Assembly (NCBI GenBank): GCA_002482415.1
Contig: DLFY01000283.1
Coordinates: 5,928-12,444, forward strand
Direction: 5' to 3'
DNA length: 6,517 nt
Source: Phycisphaerales bacterium UBA7708
GTDB taxonomy: Bacteria > Planctomycetota > Phycisphaerae > Sedimentisphaerales > Anaerohalosphaeraceae
Shown: piece after piece, positions 1 through 5,663 of the stretch
Layout: each line of letters opens with the position of its first letter
How positions within the stretch are numbered: position 1 is the first letter of the stretch
Position numbers and translations under genes: made by a program
The notes under the pieces: model-generated
The model's input: only the letters and a program-made list of their open reading frames with translations
Told to the model about the DNA's origin: nothing
Database searches by the model: none

Positions 1-425
1 TTATTGGGATACATCTGGACGGCGTAGGAAAAGCAGAAGCCGATATTGCTGGAAACCTGAATGACATCACGGAAATACCCGGCCATGGTCCGGAAAAATT
101 CGGTTTTGCCCATTTCACGATCCACCGCGGGCATCTTGAACAGTTTGAGATTTTCAATTATGGGCATTTTCTGATGGTCGAAATAGACGGTCGCAACGCG
201 GAAATTGGTCCCGCCAGCATCGGCAACGATGACTTTCTTATTGGTGGGGACATCGCCTTCGGCACTGATGTAGGTGGGGATCATTTCAAGACTGCTTTTC
301 TTGCCGGCCAGACCCCGCTGCATCTCCTCCAGAAACAGCTTGACATTGGCATCCATATCCACATCCCGATAGTCCATTCCGTAATTGCTTAGAAAACGGA
401 CAACGTTTTGTTTGATTTTCTTCAT
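1..425 (-). CDS. Hexokinase, eukaryote-type family (N-terminal 141 residues; 3' end outside window)
   Basis: Hexokinases phosphorylate glucose or related hexoses with ATP in the cytoplasm to give hexose 6-phosphate. The visible N-terminal part carries the family's landmarks: SLEMIPTY at residues 46-53, the phosphate-1 (ATP-binding) motif DAGGTNFRV at 69-77, and the sugar-binding region GFCFSYAVQMYPN at 129-141. This spacing and wording match the actin-fold hexokinase family of eukaryotes and some bacteria, not the ROK glucokinases. The usual Pro after FSY is Ala here. The start is the ATG at 425-423, preceded by TAAGGAG (434-440) at 8 nt, a strong ribosome-binding site. The gene lies 42 bp downstream of galE on the same strand with no terminator between them, so it is probably the third gene of that operon. 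The frame is open to the window edge. The catalytic Asp region and C-terminal lobe are not visible, so substrate range cannot be judged. Confidence 0.88.
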   Translation of the reverse strand, partial: MKKIKQNVVRFLSNYGMDYRDVDMDANVKLFLEEMQRGLAGKKSSLEMIPTYISAEGDVPTNKKVIVADAGGTNFRVATVYFDHQKMPIIENLKLFKMPAVDREMGKTEFFRTMAGYFRDVIQVSSNIGFCFSYAVQMYPN

Positions 426-467
426 GGCAATTTCTCCTTATGTGGATGATGAATACTGCTATTCTGT

Positions 468-1451
468 TTAATCGTTATATCCGTTGGGATTTGCCGTATG
501 GAACTTCCATGCCGACTCAACAATTTTCTCCAGTTCCGGGTAATCGGTTTTCCAGCCCAGTACACTGCGTGCCTTGCTCGCATCAGCAGTCAGCACCGGG
601 GGATCACCGGGACGACGTCCGGCCTCGATCACCTTGAACTCTTTGCCGGAGACCTTGCGGACACAGTCAATCACCTGACGAACAGTATAACCTTTGCCGT
701 TGCCGAGGTTATACACCTGCTCGGTTTCTGAATCAAGCCGGGCCAGCGCCAGCAGATGGGCCTTGGCGAGGTCTTCAACATGAATATAATCGCGGACACA
801 CGTGCCGTCCGGAGTCGGGTAGTCGCTGCCGAAGATTTTAATATTGTCGCGTTTGCCCATGGCGGCCTGAATAATCAGGGGAATCAGATGCGATTCGGGA
901 TTGTGGTCTTCACCGCGGGTAGCGTTAAAGCCGGCGCCGCAGGCGTTGAAATACCGCAACACAGCATATCGCAGCCGACCGGTCTGGCTCTGGAAATGAC
1001 ACATCCGCTCCACCGCCCATTTGGTTTCACCATACGGATTGATGGGGCATTTGGCGGTGTCCTCAGTAATGGGTATCCGGTCGGGCATGCCATACACGGC
1101 GGCAGTGCTGCTGAAGACGAATTTCTGCACCCCTGCCGCTTCCATCGCAGCCAGAAGCGTGCGGGTTTTACTGACGTTATTTTCATAATATCGCAGGGGC
1201 TGGTCAACCGATTCACCCACTTCGATGAAGGCGGCAAAGTGCATGACCGCTTCGATTTTGTGTTTCTTGAGGACTTCGACGGTAAAATCAAAATCACCGA
1301 AATCACCCTGAACGAATTCCGCTTTCTGAATCGCGGCTCTGTGGCCTTTGCTGAGGTTATCAAAAACGACCGGGCTGTGCCCCTGACGACTCAGCAGTTC
1401 GGTCATGTTGCTGCCAATATATCCGGCACCGCCGCAAACGAGGACTTTCAT
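468..1451 (-). CDS. galE: UDP-glucose 4-epimerase (GalE)
   Basis: This cytoplasmic NAD-dependent enzyme interconverts UDP-glucose and UDP-galactose (Leloir pathway; precursor supply for surface polysaccharides). The 327-residue product is full length for the family. It shows the Rossmann NAD motif GGAGYIGS at 7-14, DNLSKGH at 31-37, the catalytic Ser/Thr in FSSTAAVYG (113-121), the YxxxK pair Y140 and K144 in NPYGETKWAVE, RYFNACGA at 166-173, DGTCVRDYIHV at 215-225, and RRPGDPPVL at 279-287 near the C-terminus. The ATG at 1451-1449 overlaps the stop of the upstream lipoprotein gene in an ATGA arrangement, indicating translational coupling. AAGGA (1461-1465) lies 9 nt upstream, inside the lipoprotein gene. 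The hexokinase gene follows downstream. Related epimerases that use N-acetylated or uronic UDP-sugars share the same fold, so the exact substrate is inferred from overall similarity. Confidence 0.95.
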   Translation of the reverse strand: MKVLVCGGAGYIGSNMTELLSRQGHSPVVFDNLSKGHRAAIQKAEFVQGDFGDFDFTVEVLKKHKIEAVMHFAAFIEVGESVDQPLRYYENNVSKTRTLLAAMEAAGVQKFVFSSTAAVYGMPDRIPITEDTAKCPINPYGETKWAVERMCHFQSQTGRLRYAVLRYFNACGAGFNATRGEDHNPESHLIPLIIQAAMGKRDNIKIFGSDYPTPDGTCVRDYIHVEDLAKAHLLALARLDSETEQVYNLGNGKGYTVRQVIDCVRKVSGKEFKVIEAGRRPGDPPVLTADASKARSVLGWKTDYPELEKIVESAWKFHTANPNGYND

Positions 1452-2020
1452 GAATGGAGTTCCTTTTCGAGTGATTTCTGTATTTGATTAAGAATATAAG
1501 ACTCAAGGGCTTCATCACGCCCCAAGTCTATCCATCGCATTTGTTCGAGCCGCTCCGGTTCCACTTCCAGCCGCTGCTTACTGCGGTCACTGGCGGTGTA
1601 AAGGGCAGGAGCATCACTATACCCCCTGAGAGACTCTTCCGGCAGCGACAAACGCTGAACGAGGGTAACGCATTCCACGCAGACACGATTTTGTTCGGTA
1701 CGAAAGACCAGTTCCACAGAACGCTGGAGGCTTTGCAGGTTGGCCTCTGCCGAATTAAAGGCACCTGCATTATCCTTGCGCCAGAACTCAAAAAACTGCT
1801 TGGCCCGAAGCGGATGGGTACGAATGATGCCATTGTCGATATCGAATTTCTGGATTCGAAACTGCATGTCCAGCAGGGCCTTTTCAGAGACCTGCATCAG
1901 CTTATCCGTACTGACAGCATCAAAGCAGACCGGCTGGGTGAGCTGCTTTTTCTGGCCTGCACAGCCAACCGCTAAAACCAATATACTGACTATAATCGCC
2001 TGATAAAATCCATTTTTCAT
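1448..2020 (-). CDS. Predicted lipoprotein of unknown function, first gene of the galE-hexokinase operon
   Basis: I do not recognise a characterised family for this 190-residue protein. The N-terminus has a basic start, a hydrophobic stretch (about residues 7-19) and a lipobox LAVGC ending at Cys20, so it is probably lipid-modified and held at a membrane outside the cytoplasm. The mature part is hydrophilic and mixed alpha/beta in appearance. It contains an aromatic patch QFFEFWRKDN (75-84), a CxxC pair at Cys114 and Cys117, a further Cys at 32, and a charged helical C-terminus (about 153-188) rich in Glu, Gln and Leu. The start is supported by AGGA (2028-2031) 7 nt upstream and a promoter just beyond. 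Its stop overlaps the galE start by 4 bp, so the two are cotranslated. That coupling suggests, but does not show, a link to envelope polysaccharide or sugar metabolism. Confidence 0.8.
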   Translation of the reverse strand: MKNGFYQAIIVSILVLAVGCAGQKKQLTQPVCFDAVSTDKLMQVSEKALLDMQFRIQKFDIDNGIIRTHPLRAKQFFEFWRKDNAGAFNSAEANLQSLQRSVELVFRTEQNRVCVECVTLVQRLSLPEESLRGYSDAPALYTASDRSKQRLEVEPERLEQMRWIDLGRDEALESYILNQIQKSLEKELHS

Positions 2021-2050
2021 AGTTTTGTCCTATTCATCAAATTCAGGGTT

Positions 2051-2079
2051 ATTCTATCGGCTTTTGTTGCAACTCTCAA
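2051..2079 (-). promoter_or_regulatory. Sigma70-type promoter for the lipoprotein-galE-hexokinase operon
   Basis: Read on the minus strand, TTGAGA (2079-2074, 5 of 6 to the -35 consensus) is separated by exactly 17 bp from TAGAAT (2056-2051, 5 of 6 to the -10 consensus). The predicted transcription start near 2044 leaves a short leader of about 24 nt. That leader contains the AGGA ribosome-binding site used by the lipoprotein gene. The assignment is by sequence match only. Confidence 0.7.
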
Positions 2080-2118
2080 GTGCCAAAACCCCCTTTTTTG
2101 CACAGTTCTGGATAACAA

Positions 2119-2147
2119 TTTACATTTCTTCGGTTCCGAATTAGAAT
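2119..2147 (+). promoter_or_regulatory. Sigma70-type promoter for the tyrosine recombinase gene, very close to its ATG
   Basis: TTTACA (2119-2124) and TAGAAT (2142-2147) are separated by 17 bp. The -10 element ends only 8 bp before the ATG at 2156. Initiation at the usual distance would therefore fall at about 2154-2156, on or next to the start codon. No Shine-Dalgarno sequence is visible before the ATG, which agrees with a leaderless message. It is divergent from the lipoprotein promoter, the two -35 elements lying about 40 bp apart. Confidence 0.6.
2129..2140. repeat. Small inverted repeat inside the recombinase promoter spacer (possible operator)
   Basis: TTCGG-TT-CCGAA is a perfect 5-bp inverted repeat with a 2-bp centre, lying wholly between the -35 and -10 elements of the predicted recombinase promoter. 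A dimeric repressor binding here would block RNA polymerase. The arms are short enough to arise by chance, and I do not recognise a regulator with this site. Confidence 0.3.
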
Positions 2148-2155
2148 CCCTTTAT

Positions 2156-3094
2156 ATGCTGAACAACCAGATAATCACACTAAAAAAGAAACTCGGGGCC
2201 TACGCGATTGGGGCTGATGTATCTCAATTTCTGGACTATTTAGCCCTGGAAGCAGGATTATCGCCCAATACGGTGCTGGCTTATGGGCGGGACCTGCTGG
2301 AATTTTGCCAGTATTGCCAAACCGCGGGTTTGAAAGAGATACCGACACTGGAAGCAGTCCATATTTATAAACACTTGCAGACTATCAGCCGGGAAGGCAA
2401 GGTCGAGGCCTCGGTCAGCCGGGCACTGGTGGCAATTAAGATGCTGCTGCGGTTTTGCCTTTCAACAGGCAAACTGAAAGAAGATTTTGTAAGCAGTCTT
2501 GAAGGCCCCAAGCTTTGGAAACGCCTGCCAAGCGTTGCCGGATACGAGCAGATATTCAAGCTGCTGGACACGCCGGATCCGCAGGAGCCATACTATCTGC
2601 GGGATAAGGCGCTCCTGGAAGTGTTATATGCTACGGGGGCACGGGCTTCAGAGGTGGTAAATCTGAAGATTCGAGATGTCAATATCAAGGTCGGGTATGT
2701 CCGATGCTTTGGTAAAGGGAGCAAAGAAAGGATTGTGCCGCTGGGAACAGTGGCCGGGCGGGTCATTCAGCAATATCTGGACGAACTTCGCCCAACTTTA
2801 GCAAAACCCAAAAGCCCCGAGAATCTTTTTCTGACTCGGACAGGGCGTGCGATGGACCGAATTGATCTGTGGCGAATCGTGAAACGGCACGCCCTGCGGG
2901 CGGGAATGCCCAAGACGATGACAGTACACACGCTGCGGCATTGCTTTGCCACGCATTTGCTGTCGGGCGGGGTCGATTTGCGTTCACTGCAGGAAATGCT
3001 GGGGCATGCCGATATCCGCACGACCCAGATTTATACCCATGTAGACAATGACCGACTACGAAAGATTCACAAGAAATTCCATCCAAGGCCGTAA
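2156..3094 (+). CDS. Site-specific tyrosine recombinase, XerC/XerD type
   Basis: Xer recombinases resolve chromosome dimers at the dif site by paired strand exchange through a 3'-phosphotyrosine intermediate. The 312-residue protein is full length for the family. The N-terminal SAM-like DNA-binding core (about 22-110) contains the typical FLDYLALEAGLSPNTVLAYGRDL. The C-terminal catalytic domain shows the complete active site: Arg163 (ATGARASEVVNL), Lys187 (GKGSKER), His258 and Arg261 (HTLRHCFATHLL), His284 (LGHADIRTTQ) and nucleophile Tyr293 (QIYTHV). The sequence reads as a housekeeping XerC or XerD, slightly more XerD-like, rather than a phage or integron integrase, and no mobile-element context surrounds it. 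I do not assign C versus D. The ATG at 2156 has no ribosome-binding site and sits immediately downstream of a promoter, so the mRNA may be leaderless. The gene ends 6 bp before the convergent phosphatase gene. Confidence 0.93.
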   Translation: MLNNQIITLKKKLGAYAIGADVSQFLDYLALEAGLSPNTVLAYGRDLLEFCQYCQTAGLKEIPTLEAVHIYKHLQTISREGKVEASVSRALVAIKMLLRFCLSTGKLKEDFVSSLEGPKLWKRLPSVAGYEQIFKLLDTPDPQEPYYLRDKALLEVLYATGARASEVVNLKIRDVNIKVGYVRCFGKGSKERIVPLGTVAGRVIQQYLDELRPTLAKPKSPENLFLTRTGRAMDRIDLWRIVKRHALRAGMPKTMTVHTLRHCFATHLLSGGVDLRSLQEMLGHADIRTTQIYTHVDNDRLRKIHKKFHPRP

Positions 3095-3100
3095 TTGCTT

Positions 3101-3889
3101 TTATCGCGATTCGGCAATTTGTCCCACGTGGTCCAGCACAAGGCTGGGACGATAAGCATAGCTTTCTATATCTTCTTTTTTGGTAATCCCGCTGAGAACG
3201 AGGACGGTTTCGATTTCCGATTCGATACCGGCAATAATGTCGGTATCCATGCGGTCGCCCACGATGACGGTTTCTTCACGTCGGACGTTGAGCTTCTTAA
3301 GTGAATGACGCATAATCAAAGGATTAGGCTTGCCGATGAAATAGGCCTGACGGCCGGTAGAAAGCTCGATGGGGGAAATTAACGCCCGGCAGGCGGGAAC
3401 GATCCCCTTTTCGCCGGGGCCGGTAACATCGGGATTGGTCCCGATGAGCCGGGCTCCGCGGAGAACGCAGCGTATCGCGGTTTCGATTTTATCGTAGGTA
3501 TAATCGGTTGTTTCCCCGAAAACAACGTAATCGGGATTTTCGCTGTCAAAGTGCATTCCACCATCCCGCAAGGCTTCCAACAGGCCATTTTCGCCAATCG
3601 CATAGACTTTGGCACCCGGGGACTGATTTTGCAGAAAACTGGCGGTGGCAATAGCGCTGGTCATAAAGTGGTCCGGCCCGACCGCGATCCCCATTGCGGC
3701 CAGACGGTCAGAAAGCTGCTGCGGGGTCCGCTCGGCACTGTTGGTCAGAAATAAAAAGGGCTTCTCATTTTTCTTGAGCCAATTGACAAAAGGCTTGGCA
3801 CCGGGCAAGACTTTTCTGCCATGATAAATCACGCCATCCATATCGCAGATAAAGGCACGTTTATTTCGAATTTCCTGAAGCATTGTCAT
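3101..3889 (-). CDS. HAD-IIA (NagD-like) phosphatase
   Basis: HAD-IIA proteins are cytoplasmic Mg-dependent phosphatases acting on small phosphate esters such as nucleotide monophosphates, phosphoglycolate or p-nitrophenyl phosphate. The natural substrate of this one cannot be read from sequence. The 262-residue product has motif I CDMDGVIYHG (15-24) with nucleophile Asp16 and acid/base Asp18, motif II in FLTNSAERT (47-55) with Thr49, the class-II cap between, TNPD at 151-154, GKPNP with Lys187 at 186-190, and motif III GDRMDTDI (211-218) with Asp212 and Asp217 for metal binding. All catalytic positions are present. The start at 3889 follows AAGGA by about 10 nt; an in-frame ATG two codons later is possible. 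The gene is monocistronic: convergent with the recombinase gene at its 3' end and divergent from hydG at its 5' end, separated from the latter by an AT-rich gap. Confidence 0.9.
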   Translation of the reverse strand: MTMLQEIRNKRAFICDMDGVIYHGRKVLPGAKPFVNWLKKNEKPFLFLTNSAERTPQQLSDRLAAMGIAVGPDHFMTSAIATASFLQNQSPGAKVYAIGENGLLEALRDGGMHFDSENPDYVVFGETTDYTYDKIETAIRCVLRGARLIGTNPDVTGPGEKGIVPACRALISPIELSTGRQAYFIGKPNPLIMRHSLKKLNVRREETVIVGDRMDTDIIAGIESEIETVLVLSGITKKEDIESYAYRPSLVLDHVGQIAESR

Positions 3890-3922
3890 CGTATCAGATT
3901 CCTTTCTTTTTATTGCTTGAGA

Positions 3923-3951
3923 ATTATACCGATAAGAGCGATGTTTTCATA
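3923..3951 (-). promoter_or_regulatory. Probable promoter of the HAD-IIA phosphatase gene
   Basis: On the minus strand there is a perfect -10 TATAAT (3928-3923), placed so that transcription would start near 3916 and give a leader of about 27 nt containing AAAGGA. The hexamer 17 bp upstream, TATGAA (3951-3946), is a poor -35, so the promoter would need an activator or be modest in strength. Confidence 0.5.
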
Positions 3952-4000
3952 TCTTTAGAATCTGAAATTTATGTCTTTTATAGCAGACAGGATATAGCTC

Positions 4001-4031
4001 ATATTAGAAAAATAAATTGTTGTTCTAATAT
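4001..4031. repeat. Inverted repeat upstream of the hydG promoter, possible regulator site
   Basis: ATATTAGAA (4001-4009) and its exact reverse complement TTCTAATAT (4023-4031) form a perfect 9-bp inverted repeat with a 13-bp spacer, so the arm centres are about two helical turns apart. A third copy of the core, ATTAGAAC, occurs at 4102-4109 inside the hydG promoter spacer and matches GTTCTAAT of the second arm in reverse. Repetition of one core in this arrangement is what a cooperative transcription factor site would look like. AT-rich sequence makes chance matches easier, and no known regulator is recognised. Confidence 0.4.
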
Positions 4032-4093
4032 TCACATTATATGACTATATATTGCTTTGTTGTTCCTTGGTATATTAATATGTGTGATATTTG

Positions 4094-4122
4094 TTGCATT
4101 TATTAGAACATCCTTTTATAAT
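4094..4122 (+). promoter_or_regulatory. Probable promoter of the hydG-ammonia lyase operon
   Basis: A perfect -10 TATAAT (4117-4122) lies 17 bp downstream of TTGCAT (4094-4099), a 3-of-6 match to the -35 consensus. Transcription would begin near 4129 and give an unusually long leader of about 138 nt before the hydG ATG at 4268. An ATTAGAAC half-site sits between the two elements. The weak -35 suggests dependence on an activator, or regulation by the upstream sites. Confidence 0.55.
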
Positions 4123-4137
4123 ATGACGTAAAATACG

Positions 4138-4165
4138 AAAAGATGGTTGGATTTTCATCTGTTTT
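4138..4165 (+). other. Small stem-loop at the start of the predicted hydG leader
   Basis: AAAAGATG (4138-4145) can pair with CATCTGTTTT (4156-4165) around a 10-nt loop if G4161 is bulged. It lies directly after the predicted transcription start, so it would be the first structure to form in the leader. The stem is AU-rich and weak, and it may be incidental. Confidence 0.25.
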
Positions 4166-4177
4166 CGATGGATAATG

Positions 4178-4226
4178 AAAGAGCAGCCCGCAAATACTTT
4201 ATTTATGAATTTGCGAACTGCTCTTT
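4178..4226 (+). other. Strong two-part stem-loop in the predicted hydG 5' leader
   Basis: AAAGAGCAG (4178-4186) pairs perfectly with CTGCTCTTT (4218-4226). Inside it, CGCAAAT (4189-4195) pairs perfectly with ATTTGCG (4209-4215). The two helices are separated by a symmetric 2x2 internal loop (CC opposite AA) and closed by a 13-nt AU-rich loop. That makes 16 base pairs, ending 41 nt before the hydG ATG. The following sequence is U-rich but interrupted (GTGCATTATTTAAGTTTTATG), so it is not a clean intrinsic terminator. It could be a leader element affecting mRNA stability or read-through, a palindromic DNA site, or one copy of a dispersed repeat. I cannot tell which from one copy. Confidence 0.6.
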
Positions 4227-4253
4227 GTGCATTATTTAAGTTTTATGTATTTT

Positions 4254-4257
4254 GGAG
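4254..4257 (+). promoter_or_regulatory. Ribosome-binding site that sets the hydG start at 4268
   Basis: GGAG lies 10 nt before the ATG at 4268. The alternative in-frame ATGs at 4175 and 4205 have no purine-rich site in front of them and would force the leader hairpin to be translated. The product from 4268 begins MSGQSDFIQD and has the usual HydG length, which supports this choice. Confidence 0.6.
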
Positions 4258-4267
4258 ATATTCAGAA

Positions 4268-5662
4268 ATGAGTGGACAATCGGATTTTATTCAGGATTCA
4301 GCGATTGAACAGACGCTGAGCCATGCGGTTCGCAAGGACCGGGCGGCAGTCGAGGATATTATATCTAAAGCATTGGAAATGAAAGGGTTGGACTTGCCGG
4401 ATATTGCGGTGCTTTCAACCATCAGCGACCCGGAATTGCTGGCCAGACTATTTGATGCAGCTAAAAAAGTTAAGGAGACTATTTATGGACGGCGGCTGGT
4501 GCTGTTTGCTCCTTTATATATTTCCAACTTATGCAGCAACGAGTGTTTATATTGTGCGTTCAGGGCGAGAAATAAAGAGGTCAAGCGAAGAGTGCTAACT
4601 CAGCCGGAAATTTACCAGGAAGTCGAAGAACTGGTTAAACAAGGTCATAAACGTGTCCTTCTAGTGGCCGGGGAAAGTTATCCGAAAGAGGGTTTTTCTT
4701 ACGTTTTGAAGTCGATTGAGACGATTTATTCGGTCAAAGTCGGGCCGGGCGAGGTACGCCGGGTCAATGTGAATGTGGCCCCGCTGACACTGGAAGAATT
4801 CAAACAGCTCAAAGCTGCAAGAATCGGAACGTATCAATTATTCCAGGAGACTTATCATAGACAGACCTACAAGGGTGTACATCTGGGCGGGAAAAAAGCC
4901 GATTATGATTGGCGGGTGTCTGCGATGGATCGCGCGATGGAAGCAGGCATCGACGATGTGGGGATTGGCGTCTTGTTCGGCCTGTGCGACTGGCGTTATG
5001 AACTGCTGGCTCTGATGCAGCATATTCATCATCTGGAGGCCAAGTTTGGAGTCGGGCCGCACACAATCAGCGTGCCGCGGCTTGAGCCGGCAACGGGATC
5101 GGATATGGCCAGTCATCCGCCAAAACCGGTCGAAGATATCGAGTTTCGCAAGATTGTCGCCATTTTACGGCTGGCGGTACCTTATACCGGAATCATCATG
5201 TCCACCCGTGAAAATCCGAATATGCGGCGCGAGACCTTTGCGCTGGGTGTATCTCAGATATCAGCGGGCTCCCGCACTAATCCCGGCGGCTATGTTGAAG
5301 GCAAGGATGTGCTGGATGAGGCTCAGTTCTCACTGGGTGACCACCGGGGACTGGATGAGGTCATTCGGGACATAACGGAATTAGGCTATGTTCCCTCTTT
5401 CTGTACGGGATGCTATCGTTTGGGCCGGACAGGGCAGGATTTTATGGATATGGCCAAGCCGGGATTGATCAAAGAACACTGCGACCCGAACGCCCTTTCG
5501 ACATTTTTGGAGTACCTGCAGGATTATGCATCGGAAGCGACTAAGCAGGCGGGCTTTAAATTAATTGAAAAAACCTTAAACAGCATGGATGACGAACCCA
5601 GAACACGCAGCACGAAAATGCTTGAAGCGGTCCGGTCCGGCAAACGGGATGTCTATTGCTGA
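4268..5662 (+). CDS. hydG: [FeFe]-hydrogenase H-cluster maturase HydG (radical SAM tyrosine lyase)
   Basis: HydG cleaves tyrosine to p-cresol and converts the remaining fragment to CO and cyanide, delivered as an Fe(CO)2(CN)-cysteine unit for the H-cluster of [FeFe]-hydrogenase. From the start chosen here the protein has 464 residues, normal for HydG. The radical-SAM cluster motif CSNECLYC (Cys89, Cys93, Cys96) follows LFAPLYISNL. GPHTISVPRLEPA carries His265, the conserved His placed to hold the labile fifth iron of the auxiliary cluster. The HydG-specific C-terminal CX2CX22C motif is Cys379, Cys382 and Cys405 in FCTGCYRLGRTG and HCDPNAL. This second motif separates HydG from ThiH and HydE. 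All cluster ligands are intact, so it should be active. An in-frame upstream ATG at 4175 would add 31 residues including a hydrophobic segment, but it lacks a ribosome-binding site. The ammonia-lyase gene follows 1 bp after the stop. Confidence 0.96.
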   Translation: MSGQSDFIQDSAIEQTLSHAVRKDRAAVEDIISKALEMKGLDLPDIAVLSTISDPELLARLFDAAKKVKETIYGRRLVLFAPLYISNLCSNECLYCAFRARNKEVKRRVLTQPEIYQEVEELVKQGHKRVLLVAGESYPKEGFSYVLKSIETIYSVKVGPGEVRRVNVNVAPLTLEEFKQLKAARIGTYQLFQETYHRQTYKGVHLGGKKADYDWRVSAMDRAMEAGIDDVGIGVLFGLCDWRYELLALMQHIHHLEAKFGVGPHTISVPRLEPATGSDMASHPPKPVEDIEFRKIVAILRLAVPYTGIIMSTRENPNMRRETFALGVSQISAGSRTNPGGYVEGKDVLDEAQFSLGDHRGLDEVIRDITELGYVPSFCTGCYRLGRTGQDFMDMAKPGLIKEHCDPNALSTFLEYLQDYASEATKQAGFKLIEKTLNSMDDEPRTRSTKMLEAVRSGKRDVYC

Positions 5663-5663
5663 T

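Larger units (their letters stand above)
3890..4267. other. AT-rich intergenic regulatory region between the phosphatase gene and hydG
   Basis: This 378-bp stretch holds no convincing gene and is far more AT-rich than its flanks. It contains the divergent promoters described separately, TTAGAA-type half-sites at 3955-3960, 4004-4009, 4023-4028 (reverse) and 4103-4108, a 10-bp palindrome ATATTAATAT at 4072-4081, and a direct repeat TATAGC at 3979-3984 and 3993-3998. Two stem-loops lie in the part that would become the hydG leader. An open frame in phase with hydG extends back to an ATG at 4175, but it has no ribosome-binding site and runs through the larger hairpin, so I read it as untranslated. 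Confidence 0.65.

Noticed and set aside
756..1487. Long plus-strand open frame opposite galE.
   Set aside because: It is antisense to a complete GalE with all catalytic motifs and shows no recognisable protein features of its own.
1484..1975. Plus-strand open frame opposite the lipoprotein gene.
   Set aside because: The minus-strand frame has a lipobox, ribosome-binding site, promoter and a stop/start overlap with galE; the plus-strand frame has none of these.
2110..2121. GGATAACAATTT, identical to one half of the E. coli lac operator, overlapping the recombinase -35.
   Set aside because: The symmetric left half of a lac-type operator is absent and nothing nearby is a LacI-family target, so it is most likely coincidence.
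2156..3094. Possibility that the tyrosine recombinase marks an integrated mobile element.
   Set aside because: The protein looks like a housekeeping Xer enzyme, no attachment-site repeats or phage genes are seen, and the neighbours are ordinary metabolic genes.
3131..3150. Hairpin GTCCAGC-ACAAG-GCTGGGAC near the recombinase/phosphatase junction as a transcription terminator.
   Set aside because: One base is bulged, no U tract follows on either strand, and it lies inside the phosphatase coding sequence where codons explain it.
4020..4037. TTGTTCTAATATTCACAT, reminiscent of a Rex (NADH-sensing) operator upstream of hydG.
   Set aside because: The right half fits well but the left half matches at only four of seven positions. 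It overlaps the TTAGAA inverted repeat, which explains the sequence equally well. A motif-scored search would be needed.
4072..4081. ATATTAATAT palindrome considered as the core of a dif site for the Xer recombinase.
   Set aside because: The flanks do not resemble Xer-binding arms, and the match is only a simple AT palindrome in AT-rich sequence.
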